Notes: a model not told the origin generated them from the sequence alone. A DNA stretch of 64,000 nt from Marinomonas profundimaris (GCF_000508165.1 NZ_AYOZ01000060.1:143435-207434); one strand, 5' to 3'. Positions 9,057 to 18,224 are shown, numbered from the stretch's first letter. Program-made: numbers and translations.

Positions 9057-11750
9057 TTATTCGGACGGTTGATATTGCACGACCAATTCTTCAACCAAAC
9101 CGAGATCAAACTGCTCGACTGCCGCTTGAATAGCCTTTTTATAGGTTGCTGGCAACATGGGTTTTAACACCAAAAGTGCGTCTTCAGTTTGCTGCATATC
9201 GCCGTTTTGTGCGGCTGATAACAACGGCTGCCAGTCTTCCAATGTTAACGGTATGAATGGTTCTTCGGCCTCTTCATCTTCCGCCATTTCGTCGATGCTA
9301 TTAAGAGGAAGTAGTGACTCAGGCACGGGCACAAATTGTACGTCTAAATGTGCAACCAAGGCCTTGTATATGTCTTCGGCTCGATAAGGTTTGGCAATGA
9401 CCTGGCAAAAACCAACATCAAGCAACGCCTGCATCTCATGCTCTAAAGAAGACGCGGTCACGGCTACCACAGGGATTTGTGGGTTATGGCTGTCTTGCTG
9501 AATGACTTTCAGTACATCGGTGCCTGTTTTGTTGGGCATTCGAATGTCTGTCATCACGATATCTGGCGGATTTTTCTGAAAAGACTGTATGGCTTGCTCG
9601 CCATCTGACGCCTCTGCGACCTGACAACCGGCCTTCTCCAACAATGACACTAGAATATCGCGTGACCATTCGTCGTCTTCTGCCACCAACACTGTGATGG
9701 GGTGGTTGAGTCTCATATTAAGCAGTGTTTCTTGCTCGCCAACGTTTTCTCTGTCGCTTTCCGCGACTTTCAACAGCGGCAAGTCGACGATAATTTGTGT
9801 GCCGACACCTTGGCTACTTTTAACCGATAATGTCCCTTCCATTAATTTCACTAACGTCATCGACAACGCCAAACCCAGTCCAGTTCCGCCAGATGCTTCT
9901 CCTGCCTTTCCTTGCACAAAAGGTGTAAACAAATGCTCTATCAATTCAGTTTCAATACCTGGCCCACTGTCTTCTATGCAGACATGAATACGACCCGCTA
10001 CGATACGAGCAATGATTTTCACATTGCCTTCGCTGGTGAACTTAACCGCATTACCCAACAAATTGGTGATGATCTGCTGGAACTTAACCGGATCTATCCA
10101 TACGAGTGTTTGCTCGGCAAAATCGCACTCTACAGTTAAACTTAACCCTTTTTCCAACGCTTGACCTTTAAGCAGTTTGCCAATTTGACTTACCTCTTTA
10201 CAGAGATCGACTTTTTGTTCATGAAGCACCAATCGACCGGATTCAATGCGCGCTATGTCTAAAATGTCATTGATCAAGCCAAGTAAACGATTTCCTGCAC
10301 TGGCGATGGCTAAAAAGCGCGATCGAGACACACCAGTCAGTTGATTATCTTCGCCAATTAACTGTGCATAACCAATGATGGCATTCAAAGGGGTGCGGAT
10401 TTCATGACTCATATTGGCTAAGAAATGACTTTTAGCCTGATTGGCTTGCTCCGCTTCTTCTTTTGCCTGTTCCAATTGCATTGAGACACTTTTTTGTTCA
10501 GTAATGTCACTCATGATGTCACCAAATGACGTCGCTTTGCCATTTTCATCACGCAATACAAAATACATTTCGTAGGTAGAAAAGACGCGCCCATCTAGGC
10601 TCTTTGCCTGCAATTCCCCTTCCCACACATCATGTTCTTTAAGGTAGGGTATCACCGTTTTTTGTAAGAACTTTTGACTGGATTCTGGATAGAACTCTAG
10701 GAAGTTAAACGTGCCTGACGGCATCTCATCTATCTCACTGTCAACACCAAGTAACACTCGTATTTTTTCATTAAAATACGTGATATCGCCATCAAGCGTT
10801 GTCATTGCAAACCCTTGAGCCGAGTTATCCGCAAAACTCTTAAACTGCTTAAGCTGATTGATTAGACGATGACGTTCCGTGATGTCTCGAGCGATGCCCA
10901 AGGTGCCACGAAAGTGAATAGAAGGTTCAATGACAGGAACACGATAAACCTCGAATAAACGTGGCGACCTTCCATCTTTAGGAAAACCCCAGCTTTGTTC
11001 ATGCAAGGTCGTACCCGTTTCTAAAGCCGCATTGTCTCTATTTTGGTAGTACTCCCCTTTCCCATCCAAATTTAAGTCTTGGTCGTTTTTTCCTTTAATA
11101 CCTTCGGCCGAAAGTGAATTAAAATCTAAAAACGCTTGGTTACAATCCAAATAGCGACCTTGCTCATCTTTATACCAAACAACGTCAGGAATATTATTAA
11201 GCAAGGACAACAAGGTCAGTTCGCGTCGTTGTGCCTCTTCTCGAGCGGCAATTAACGCTTCTTCGGTCGCAACCAAAGGACCAATGTCTTCAAAAATACC
11301 CGCCACACTGCGCACGCGATTTCGACTGTCGATGCGCGTCACACTGCCACGCATTTCTATCCAAAAAACCTCGCCATTCGGATTTTGTATTTTTAATCGA
11401 ATCGCACTGGGCAGCGCACCGATTTTTTGCTCCAACAATGCCACTTTCCATTGTTTAAAAGCAATTTGGTCTTCAGGGGATAAAAAAGCCAACCATTGAT
11501 GTAAATGCTTAGGGGTCTTTCTTTCATCAAAGCCAAGCTGCATGAAAAATTCTGAGGAGGTATAAAGCCGATTACTGACAGGAAACCATTCCCAAACACC
11601 TGCATTGGTCGCCAAAATAGCACGAGAATAACGACGCTGTAGAAGTTTAAACCGGACCAGAAAAGCCAGCTGAAAAACGACCAAAAACAACACGGTAAAG
11701 CAAAACAATGCCGCGAGCACTTTTAAAATAGTAGGCAATTCAATATCCAT
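9057..11750 (-). CDS. Hybrid sensor histidine kinase with three PAS domains and a receiver
   Basis: A membrane-anchored hybrid kinase of 897 residues. One transmembrane helix (about 8-32) is followed by three PAS regions (about 43-160, 180-295 and 305-422, the last two separated by a TERHRL PAC-type junction) and a HisKA domain with phospho-acceptor His449 in ANMSHEIRTPL. The HATPase has NLLGNAVKF (563-571), DSGPGI (594-599) and GTGLGLALS. The receiver (about 685-800) has Asp735 in MTDIRMP. The last 95 residues are helical and acidic and contain no histidine, so they are not a usual Hpt domain. It follows the REC-GGDEF-EAL gene by 26 bases and is probably its signalling partner. The sensed signal is unknown. 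Confidence 0.9.
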   Translation of the reverse strand: MDIELPTILKVLAALFCFTVLFLVVFQLAFLVRFKLLQRRYSRAILATNAGVWEWFPVSNRLYTSSEFFMQLGFDERKTPKHLHQWLAFLSPEDQIAFKQWKVALLEQKIGALPSAIRLKIQNPNGEVFWIEMRGSVTRIDSRNRVRSVAGIFEDIGPLVATEEALIAAREEAQRRELTLLSLLNNIPDVVWYKDEQGRYLDCNQAFLDFNSLSAEGIKGKNDQDLNLDGKGEYYQNRDNAALETGTTLHEQSWGFPKDGRSPRLFEVYRVPVIEPSIHFRGTLGIARDITERHRLINQLKQFKSFADNSAQGFAMTTLDGDITYFNEKIRVLLGVDSEIDEMPSGTFNFLEFYPESSQKFLQKTVIPYLKEHDVWEGELQAKSLDGRVFSTYEMYFVLRDENGKATSFGDIMSDITEQKSVSMQLEQAKEEAEQANQAKSHFLANMSHEIRTPLNAIIGYAQLIGEDNQLTGVSRSRFLAIASAGNRLLGLINDILDIARIESGRLVLHEQKVDLCKEVSQIGKLLKGQALEKGLSLTVECDFAEQTLVWIDPVKFQQIITNLLGNAVKFTSEGNVKIIARIVAGRIHVCIEDSGPGIETELIEHLFTPFVQGKAGEASGGTGLGLALSMTLVKLMEGTLSVKSSQGVGTQIIVDLPLLKVAESDRENVGEQETLLNMRLNHPITVLVAEDDEWSRDILVSLLEKAGCQVAEASDGEQAIQSFQKNPPDIVMTDIRMPNKTGTDVLKVIQQDSHNPQIPVVAVTASSLEHEMQALLDVGFCQVIAKPYRAEDIYKALVAHLDVQFVPVPESLLPLNSIDEMAEDEEAEEPFIPLTLEDWQPLLSAAQNGDMQQTEDALLVLKPMLPATYKKAIQAAVEQFDLGLVEELVVQYQPSE

Positions 11751-11776
11751 ATTTCAGGCCTCTAAAAACGAACCAA

Positions 11777-13561
11777 TTACAATTTTTCTGGTTTATGAAA
11801 GTGGTAACCTTGGCCCCACTCAACACCAAGCAGCTTCAGTTTTTGTACAATTTCTTGGTTTTCGACAAATTCAGCCACCACCGGTTTATTAAGCATTTTG
11901 GCCAGTTTTACAATGGAGTCGACCATACCGTAATGAATGTCGTTGACGTGCATGTCTTTGATAAAAATACCGTCAATTTTGATGAGGTCAAATGGCAAAT
12001 CCATTAAATAAGCAAACGACGAAAAGCCCGTACCAAAATCATCTAACGCGATACTGCACCCACTTTCATGCAAAACTCCCATGAATTTACGGGCATCGGA
12101 GAAGTTATTGAGCGCTTCCGTTTCTGTAATTTCAAAGCAAAATTTACCGCCATCCAAATGGTAATGCGCCAACCTATCCACAATGTATTCGGCAAAGCCC
12201 GCCTGTCGCACCGATAACGCAGACACGTTAATCGCCACTTGGTCGACACGTTCCCACAGACTTTCTCGTTCCGCCAATTGCTTCATCGTATTGTTAATAA
12301 CCCAACGATCTATTTTGGAGATAATGCCGAATCGTTCTGCTGCTCGGATGAAGTCATTGGGGTATATCAGCCCACCGGTTTCTTCATCTTTTAATCGCAC
12401 CAAAATCTCTATTTTTTTCCGTGGTTCATCACTGATCAAGGAGCAAACTTGCTGAAAATGCACTTCGAATAAGTCTTTTTCAAGGCCATCAATGATGCGT
12501 AGTCCCCAGTTCAAGTTACCACGACGCTCTTCATAAGAAAGGTCTTTGGCGTTCTTGATAATTCTAGAGTGCTGACCAGATTGCTTGCTGGAATAACACA
12601 CCTCATCCGCTAACATGACCACTTGTTCAAACGACACCATATCCAGAGTGATCGGAATAGCCACTTGCGTCACGCTCAATCGGAACTGGCGCTCATCCCA
12701 AACAAATGAAAAGTCTTTAATGCCTCTTTCAAACAAGCGAAAGAGTGACTCAACCGATTCAACGCCACCTTTACTCACCATGATGGCAAATTTATCGCCA
12801 CTTAATCGAGCACAAAAATCCCGCTGCGGGTCGATAAATTCATTGATTAAGGCCGCCAACTGATGCAATAGCTCATCGCCTGCAATGCAACCGCATGAAT
12901 CATTGATCAGACGAAATTCGTTCACATCGAGTAAAACAAAAAAGGGAATGTGCTTGGTCATTCCCGATTGAATATCCGAAATGACGTGGGATACGTGCTC
13001 GTCTAACGCGTCACGATTATAAAGCTGTGTAACAAAATCATGCTGAGCGAGATACTTCAACCTATCTTGCATATACCGTCTTTCGTTCACTTCTTTACGA
13101 AGGTTCCGATTGACGAGGTTTAAATCAGCAGTACGCTCCCTTACTTTTTCTTCTAATGAGACCGTCAGTTCTCTTAATTCATTCACCAACTGAAATTTTT
13201 CTAATTGGTGCTGAACTCTGGATCGCACTTCTTCGATGCGGATTGGCTTAGCAATATAATCGTTGCCGCCAACGTCGAAGCCCCGAGAAATATCGTCGGC
13301 TAATGCGGTGACAAAAATGACAGGAACTTCTTTGAATTGTGGGTGTAAACGAATACGGCGACAGGTTTCAAAACCATCTATTCCGGCCATCATCACATCC
13401 AATAAGATCAGGCAGGGTCGTGTCCGCTCTAATAACGCTAAGGCACGCTCCCCCGAATTAGCAACAGCGATCTGACAATCTAACGCTGCGATCACATCCT
13501 GTAAGACCCGCAAGTTTTCTGGTACATCGTCGACTATTAACACTGTTGGTGATTGTTTCAT
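11777..13561 (-). CDS. Response regulator with degenerate GGDEF and EAL domain
   Basis: The domain order is receiver (about 6-122; phospho-acceptor Asp55 in LILLDVMM), a short coiled coil (about 125-170), GGDEF (about 172-335) and EAL (about 350-594). The GGDEF signature is SGDKF (254-258), so cyclic-di-GMP synthesis is unlikely. The EAL signature is EILVR (385-389), with the metal-binding glutamate kept. INVS (444-447), FEITETEA (476-483), DDFGTGF (507-513), IKID (527-530) and VAEFVEN (562-568) retain the other catalytic positions. It is therefore best called a phosphorylation-controlled cyclic-di-GMP phosphodiesterase. It is transcribed just ahead of the hybrid kinase. The upstream 177 bases hold no clear promoter. 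Confidence 0.88.
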   Translation of the reverse strand: MKQSPTVLIVDDVPENLRVLQDVIAALDCQIAVANSGERALALLERTRPCLILLDVMMAGIDGFETCRRIRLHPQFKEVPVIFVTALADDISRGFDVGGNDYIAKPIRIEEVRSRVQHQLEKFQLVNELRELTVSLEEKVRERTADLNLVNRNLRKEVNERRYMQDRLKYLAQHDFVTQLYNRDALDEHVSHVISDIQSGMTKHIPFFVLLDVNEFRLINDSCGCIAGDELLHQLAALINEFIDPQRDFCARLSGDKFAIMVSKGGVESVESLFRLFERGIKDFSFVWDERQFRLSVTQVAIPITLDMVSFEQVVMLADEVCYSSKQSGQHSRIIKNAKDLSYEERRGNLNWGLRIIDGLEKDLFEVHFQQVCSLISDEPRKKIEILVRLKDEETGGLIYPNDFIRAAERFGIISKIDRWVINNTMKQLAERESLWERVDQVAINVSALSVRQAGFAEYIVDRLAHYHLDGGKFCFEITETEALNNFSDARKFMGVLHESGCSIALDDFGTGFSSFAYLMDLPFDLIKIDGIFIKDMHVNDIHYGMVDSIVKLAKMLNKPVVAEFVENQEIVQKLKLLGVEWGQGYHFHKPEKL

Positions 13562-13738
13562 ACCTAGTTATGCCTTCCCTATGGTTTCAAAACTACCCAA
13601 ATAGAGTTATGAAAACACTGTCATTGAACAATTAATATGCAATAGACACAAATACTAACCCCGTTCCTTATAGAAGATCTATATGAGTTATGTATATAAA
13701 AAGTAACTTAGGTATAAAAAGCCAATCAGATTAGAGTG

Positions 13739-14341
13739 TTAACTCTTACTTTCTGTCATTGGTATTTGCGCCCATATAGGCGGACGATGGTAACGACCAA
13801 CCACCGAGCTTAAAAGCAAAAACGCCAGCAACGAATAACCCAGTTGACTGAGATCAAGAAAGATCATGGCCGCAAGCAATACGGCAACATCGGCCACTAA
13901 CGTGGTTTTGCTCGCGTGTATGCCAAAACGCCGTTCCAAATACACAGACAGAATATTCAGCCCGCCCAGAGACGCATTATGACGAAACAAAATAATGAGT
14001 CCAAAGCCAACCAACAAGCCACCCAAGGCGGCAGATAAAACGGGATGAATCGATAAATACACGTATTCACGCATTAATTCAGACAACGCAGACAGCAAAC
14101 TCACACTCACAAATGTCCGGACAGTAAAAGCCAGTCCAAGTGTGTACCAAGCCAAAATATAAAAAGGAAGATTCAGTAAAAAGAACAATTGACCGAAGGA
14201 TAAATCCGTAATTCTGAAAAGAATCATACCAACACCAGCTGTGCCACTGATAAGCAGTTCAGCCGAGTTTAAAATGTGTAATCCTAATGCGACAAGCAGA
14301 CAACCCTCAACAATAGAGAGCCAACGATGGGTGAGTTTCAT
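13739..14341 (-). CDS. YitT family membrane protein
   Basis: A 200-residue inner-membrane protein with about five hydrophobic helices and the YitT (DUF161) pattern: an early SGTAGVGMI loop, a pair of helices ending FFLLNLPFYILAW, and a second GG repeat in SLGGLNILSVYLERRFGI. The long C-terminal cytoplasmic domain of Bacillus YitT is absent, which is common in proteobacteria. The start is an ATG preceded by AAGGA at good spacing. It is divergent from the LysR gene at 14587, which may regulate it. The substrate or function of the family is not established. Confidence 0.82.
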   Translation of the reverse strand: MKLTHRWLSIVEGCLLVALGLHILNSAELLISGTAGVGMILFRITDLSFGQLFFLLNLPFYILAWYTLGLAFTVRTFVSVSLLSALSELMREYVYLSIHPVLSAALGGLLVGFGLIILFRHNASLGGLNILSVYLERRFGIHASKTTLVADVAVLLAAMIFLDLSQLGYSLLAFLLLSSVVGRYHRPPIWAQIPMTESKS

Positions 14342-14458
14342 ATCAAATCCTTACAAGAGCTGTATCAACTTTTGGTTAATAACAAGATCGACACGCCGCT
14401 TCTTGTGGAAGCAAAGACGCAAGCCAAAATCATTCTAAATCTTTCTGTAAAAAAATAA
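14327..14458 (+). CDS. Possible 43-residue small protein
   Basis: A short open frame begins with ATG inside the complementary 5' end of the YitT gene (15 bases overlap, divergent) and stops with TAA before the LysR promoter region. The product starts MGEFHIKSLQELYQLLV and ends in KIILNLSVKK. It is amphipathic, helix-prone and rich in Leu, Lys and Ile, with no rare-codon run. A weak GAGAG lies seven bases upstream of the ATG. I do not recognise the sequence. It could be a genuine regulatory small protein or chance coding capacity in the 245-base divergent region, which otherwise shows only AT-rich promoter-like sequence. Confidence 0.3.
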   Translation: MGEFHIKSLQELYQLLVNNKIDTPLLVEAKTQAKIILNLSVKK

Positions 14459-14586
14459 GCATATTTCATACCATAAAGACAAAATACACAATCGATTAAG
14501 TGCTTTTATTTACCGCCAAACGCATTTGTCACGACAGAAGACATTAGCGCTACTCTTCAAAACAGAAACGAGGCTACAATAGCCAA

Positions 14587-15474
14587 ATGAGAATCACACT
14601 AAGACAATTACAAATATTCGAAGCCGTTGTGCATACAGGATCTGTGACGGCTGCCGCTGAAATGGTCTCTATTAGCCAGCCAGCAGCAAGCCAAGCACTG
14701 AGAGAGCTCGAGGCCCTATTAGGTCGCCCTCTTTTTCGCCGCCACGGCAAACGCTTACAAATCACACCTCAGGCCAGACACCTTTTGCCTCAAGCTCGCG
14801 CAGTACTCAGCCAAATAGAGCAAATAGAGAGCATGGGGAATGAAGATGAATTGAGCGGCTCTCTTCATCTAGCCGCCAGCGTGAGCGTCGGGAACTACTT
14901 ATTGCCCAAGCAAATGTCGCTGTTCAAGCAACAACATCCAAACATTCGTTTTAATTTGGACATCGGAAATACTCAAAGTGTGATTCAACAATTGCTGACA
15001 GGGAAAGCCGAAGTAGGCTTTATCGAAGGCTACTGCCAACACGCAGAACTCATGACACAAGTATGGCTAAAAGACGAATTGGTCGTCTTTGGATCTACAG
15101 AAGAAAACCGTGCTGAGGATTTGTCTTGGGAAGATTTAAAGCAAGCCAGCTGGGTGATGCGCGAATCTGGCTCAGGAACGCGTAACATACTTGAACAAGC
15201 CACCGCGGCTAAAATACCACAACTTAACGTGGTACTTTCACTTGCTCACATGGAAGCGGTAAAGCAAGCCGTCATCCATCAAATGGGGCTTGGGTGTTTA
15301 TCTAGAATGGCGATCTCCCAAGAGCTCAATGCTGGGTTAATTCGCCTGTATAAAACGCCACTGGAATTGAACCGAAACCTATTAATCGTCACGCCTAAGA
15401 ACACGGCACTGACACAAAACGCCCAACGCTTTATCGACTTATGCTGTGCCGTCCCAGTTTTAGCGGATATTTAA
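14587..15474 (+). CDS. LysR family transcriptional regulator, YeiE-like
   Basis: A 295-residue LysR regulator. The N-terminal winged helix (MRITLRQLQIFEAVVHTGSV, then SISQPAASQALRELEALLG) resembles the YeiE/CysB-like branch of the family. The remaining 200 residues form the co-inducer domain, including the SGSGTRNILEQA stretch often seen in YeiE relatives. It is divergent from the YitT gene and followed after only three bases by a second LysR gene, so the two are probably one transcript. YeiE of enterobacteria responds to sulfite-related signals, but that ligand cannot be assumed here. Confidence 0.88.
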   Translation: MRITLRQLQIFEAVVHTGSVTAAAEMVSISQPAASQALRELEALLGRPLFRRHGKRLQITPQARHLLPQARAVLSQIEQIESMGNEDELSGSLHLAASVSVGNYLLPKQMSLFKQQHPNIRFNLDIGNTQSVIQQLLTGKAEVGFIEGYCQHAELMTQVWLKDELVVFGSTEENRAEDLSWEDLKQASWVMRESGSGTRNILEQATAAKIPQLNVVLSLAHMEAVKQAVIHQMGLGCLSRMAISQELNAGLIRLYKTPLELNRNLLIVTPKNTALTQNAQRFIDLCCAVPVLADI

Positions 15475-15477
15475 ATT

Positions 15478-16431
15478 ATGAATATTAATAAAATAGACCT
15501 TAATCTTCTTATTTATCTCGATGTTTTGCTAAGAGAATGCAACGTCACACGCTCTGCCAGCAAACTTAATATCACTCAACCCGCCATGAGTAATGGCTTA
15601 AAACGGCTACGTGATTTGTTAAGTGACCCTCTTTTGGTGCGAACCAGTGAAGGCATGAAACCCACAGAAAAAGCCCTTCGACTTCAACCGATTGTTCGCA
15701 AAGTGTTGCTCGAATTAGAAGAAGCCCTACAACCAGAAGCGGACTTTAATGAGAGTACCAGTACGCGTGTCTTTCGAATCATGGCCAGCGACTATGCAAC
15801 GTCTACGGTTATTCCTCGATTACTCAACCGCTTACGCGAACACGCACCTGGAATCACACTCGACATTATGACGCCCAGCGATGTGACGTTTCATGATGTT
15901 GAAGCGGGCAAAATAGACATGGCCATCAATCGCTTCGAAGAGTTACCACAATCGTTCCATCAGAAGAGCGTGTGGTTCGACACTTTTGTCTGCATGATGA
16001 GTTCAAAAAACCCAATAAAAGACCATTTTGATATTGATGCCTATCTTCAAGCACAGCACATTTGGGTTAGTAAAACAGGCTTTGGCGTTGGCGTTGGCAT
16101 GGACCCAACCGATGTCCAAAAACTGGGTTGGGTCGATGAAGCACTGCAAGCGCTTGACCACAAACGCAGTATTCGCGTATTTACGAGAAGCTACCACACC
16201 GCCATGCATCTGGCATTGGAGCAAGACCTTATCGCCACACTGCCGAAAAAAGTCGCCATGATCAATAAGAAAAACCCTGATTTAGTCATTCTTGATCCGC
16301 CATTCGACATCCCAAAAATTGAACTAAAGATGATCTGGAGCCCATTACTGCATCACGATGCGAGCCATATTTGGTTTAGAAGACAGGTCATCGATGTGGC
16401 AAACGAATTAAAGGCACAAACCAAACAATAA
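15478..16431 (+). CDS. LysR family transcriptional regulator, NodD/LeuO-like branch
   Basis: A 317-residue LysR regulator with the DLNLLIYLDVLLRECNVTRSA start and LNITQPAMSNGLKRLRDLL recognition helix typical of the NodD/NahR/LeuO group. The effector domain begins around residue 90 (FRIMASDYATSTVIPRLL). It sits three bases after the YeiE-like gene and 11 bases before the YaeR-like gene. Co-transcription of two different LysR regulators is unusual and suggests a small regulatory relay. The target genes are unknown. Confidence 0.87.
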   Translation: MNINKIDLNLLIYLDVLLRECNVTRSASKLNITQPAMSNGLKRLRDLLSDPLLVRTSEGMKPTEKALRLQPIVRKVLLELEEALQPEADFNESTSTRVFRIMASDYATSTVIPRLLNRLREHAPGITLDIMTPSDVTFHDVEAGKIDMAINRFEELPQSFHQKSVWFDTFVCMMSSKNPIKDHFDIDAYLQAQHIWVSKTGFGVGVGMDPTDVQKLGWVDEALQALDHKRSIRVFTRSYHTAMHLALEQDLIATLPKKVAMINKKNPDLVILDPPFDIPKIELKMIWSPLLHHDASHIWFRRQVIDVANELKAQTKQ

Positions 16432-16442
16432 GAAGTAGAATT

Positions 16443-16832
16443 ATGTTTACCGTTTCTCATGTACACCATATCGCTATCATTTGTTCCGATTACGCTATTT
16501 CAAAACATTTCTATCATGAAATACTAGGCTTTAAAATCATTGCAGAAACCCATCGAGAAGCGCGTCAGTCTTATAAATTGGATCTGGCCATCAACGAAAG
16601 TCAACAGATTGAACTTTTTTCCTTCCCTTCTCCACCCGAAAGACCCTCTCGTCCAGAGGCTCAAGGGCTACGACATTTAGCGTTCGCGGTGCCAGACTTA
16701 GACGCTTGCGTTCGCCACTTAAATCGAGAAGGCGTTGCCACAGAAGAAATTCGACTCGATGAATTAACGGGGAAACGATTCACCTTTTTTTCTGACCCTG
16801 ACAATTTGCCCCTTGAGCTTTATGAGCAATAA
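16443..16832 (+). CDS. yaeR: VOC family protein, YaeR-like
   Basis: A single-module vicinal-oxygen-chelate (glyoxalase fold) protein of 129 residues. VHHIAIICSDYAISKHFYHEILGF at the N-terminus (written here in part: HHIAIICSDY) and GLRHLAFAVPDLDA in the second half give the expected metal-binding histidines, and the C-terminal DPDNLPLELYEQ carries the metal-binding glutamate. It is closest in style to E. coli YaeR, a glyoxalase-I-like enzyme whose physiological substrate is not settled. It is the last gene of the LysR-LysR-VOC unit and ends at a bidirectional terminator. Confidence 0.86.
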   Translation: MFTVSHVHHIAIICSDYAISKHFYHEILGFKIIAETHREARQSYKLDLAINESQQIELFSFPSPPERPSRPEAQGLRHLAFAVPDLDACVRHLNREGVATEEIRLDELTGKRFTFFSDPDNLPLELYEQ

Positions 16833-16864
16833 AAACTCAACATTCAGCAAAATCAGCGCCATAA

Positions 16865-16898
16865 AAAAGCGCCCATCACTTCCGTAATGGGCGCTTTT
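16865..16898. terminator. Bidirectional terminator between yaeR and the peroxiredoxin gene
   Basis: A perfect 12-base stem AAAAGCGCCCAT / ATGGGCGCTTTT with a 10-base loop. It has T-runs on both strands and lies between two convergent genes, so it can end transcription from either side. Confidence 0.92.
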
Positions 16899-16940
16899 AT
16901 CAACTATATGGACAACACTTACTTATTGTAAAAGTACGTC

Positions 16941-17564
16941 TTATAGAGTTTTAGAGTTTTCAGCAAGGTAAGAAGCAACACCTTCAGGTGAAGTATTCAT
17001 GCCTTTATCGCCTTTGTTCCAGCCTGCTGGACAAACTTGACCATTTTCTTCGAAGAACTGAAGCGCATCAACAACACGAACCAATTCATCCATGTTACGA
17101 CCAATTGGCTCATCGTTTACCACTTGTGAACGAACGATACCTTTTTGGTCAATAACAAAAGATGCACGCATTGCTACGCCAGCTGGGTAGTAAGAGTCAC
17201 CACCTTCAGATTCAATACCGTATGCTTTCGCAATCGCGTGATCCATATCCGCTGCTAGCGTGTATTCAACTGCGCCGATACCGCCTTGATCTACTGGCGT
17301 ATTACGCCACGCATTGTGCGTAAAATGAGAATCGATAGAAACGCCAATCACTTCAACGCCCATTTCACGGAATTTATCCATGCGATGAGACATAGCGATA
17401 ATTTCAGAAGGACAGACAAAAGTGAAATCCAAAGGATAGAAAAATACGATTGCGTATTTACCTTTGATAGTTTCAGACAAGCTGAAAGAATCCACAATTT
17501 GGCCATCTGCCAATACCGCTGGAACTGTAAAATCAGGTGCTTTTTTACCTACTAAAATAGACAT
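16941..17564 (-). CDS. Typical 2-Cys peroxiredoxin (AhpC/TSA family)
   Basis: It reduces hydrogen peroxide and organic peroxides in the cytoplasm. The peroxidatic Cys51 is in DFTFVCPSEI and the resolving Cys177 in GQVCPAGW; FFYPLDFTF and the RASFVIDQKG segment complete the active-site frame. The C-terminus has the NKGDKGM stretch of the Prx1/AhpC class. At 207 residues it is slightly longer than E. coli AhpC (187). An AAGGAGA ribosome site precedes the ATG. It lies 86 bases downstream of the monothiol glutaredoxin gene on the same strand. No AhpF-like reductase is adjacent. Confidence 0.93.
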   Translation of the reverse strand: MSILVGKKAPDFTVPAVLADGQIVDSFSLSETIKGKYAIVFFYPLDFTFVCPSEIIAMSHRMDKFREMGVEVIGVSIDSHFTHNAWRNTPVDQGGIGAVEYTLAADMDHAIAKAYGIESEGGDSYYPAGVAMRASFVIDQKGIVRSQVVNDEPIGRNMDELVRVVDALQFFEENGQVCPAGWNKGDKGMNTSPEGVASYLAENSKTL

Positions 17565-17650
17565 TTTTAACGTCTCCTTTTATTAATGAATATTAAACAA
17601 GCCAATATTTCATGAAATGATGTCGTCAATCACAACGACGACCCAATAAC

Positions 17651-17980
17651 TTATTCTTCTGACGTACCAACTGCAGAATTAATCAACGCTTGTAACTCGC
17701 CGTTACCCGCCATTTCTACAATAATGTCACAACCACCAACAAGCTCGCCCTTCACCCAAAGCTGAGGAAATGTTGGCCAGTTAGCAAACTTTGGAAGCTC
17801 GGCGCGGATGTCTGGATTGTCCAAAATGTTCACGAAAGCAAAACGTTCACCACAAGACATCAAAGCTTGAACCGCTTGAGATGAAAAACCACACTGAGGT
17901 GCACGAGGGTTTCCTTTCATGTACAACAGGATGTCGTTGCTGCTAATTTGCTCTTTAATTGTGTCGATTGTATTACTCAT
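17651..17980 (-). CDS. grxD: Monothiol glutaredoxin Grx4 (CGFS type)
   Basis: A 109-residue CGFS glutaredoxin that carries iron-sulfur clusters for delivery and iron sensing. The active-site CGFS is at 30-33, preceded by the conserved LLYMKGNPRAPQ. WPTFPQLWVKGELVGGCDI gives the cis-proline and GGCD glutathione-binding motif. The length is normal for Grx4. It is divergent from argF. A nine-base inverted repeat at 18014-18042, about 35-60 bases upstream of the start, may be a regulatory site. Confidence 0.95.
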   Translation of the reverse strand: MSNTIDTIKEQISSNDILLYMKGNPRAPQCGFSSQAVQALMSCGERFAFVNILDNPDIRAELPKFANWPTFPQLWVKGELVGGCDIIVEMAGNGELQALINSAVGTSEE

Positions 17981-18013
17981 ACTAAAAACCTCGTTCTTGG
18001 GCGGCGCCTAACA

Positions 18014-18042
18014 TGGTGATAACCGTACCGTTATTATCACCA
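18014..18042. promoter_or_regulatory. Inverted repeat in the grxD-argF divergent region
   Basis: TGGTGATAA and TTATCACCA form a perfect nine-base inverted repeat with an 11-base spacer. Inside it ATAAC and GTTAT can also pair. It lies in the grxD 5' region on the minus strand. It has no T-run, so an operator is more likely than a terminator. The cognate protein is unknown. The remainder of the 244-base gap shows no clear ARG box for argF. Confidence 0.35.
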
Positions 18043-18224
18043 CAAAATGAACAACCATTAAATTCATTGAAAGTTGCATCAGTTTATTGGGTCTGGTGGT
18101 GTATTTACAACCCCAATAAGGTGCTTTCCTTTGCTCTTTCTCTTGTTAATTGCCCTTTACTCACTTACCTGAGTGTATTAAATTGGTCGATTCCCTTTTC
18201 AAAAGACAATTAAGGAGCGCTAGC

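Noticed and set aside
13739..13900. Truncated YitT
   Set aside because: The missing C-terminal domain is normal for many proteobacterial members; no frameshift is evident.
18013..18213. 66-codon frame in the grxD-argF gap
   Set aside because: Hydrophobic, Trp-rich composition without a ribosome site; it crosses the inverted repeat and is likely chance.
18150..18224. N-terminal extension of ArgF
   Set aside because: The 25 extra residues do not resemble the family, and a strong ribosome site precedes the GTG at 18225.
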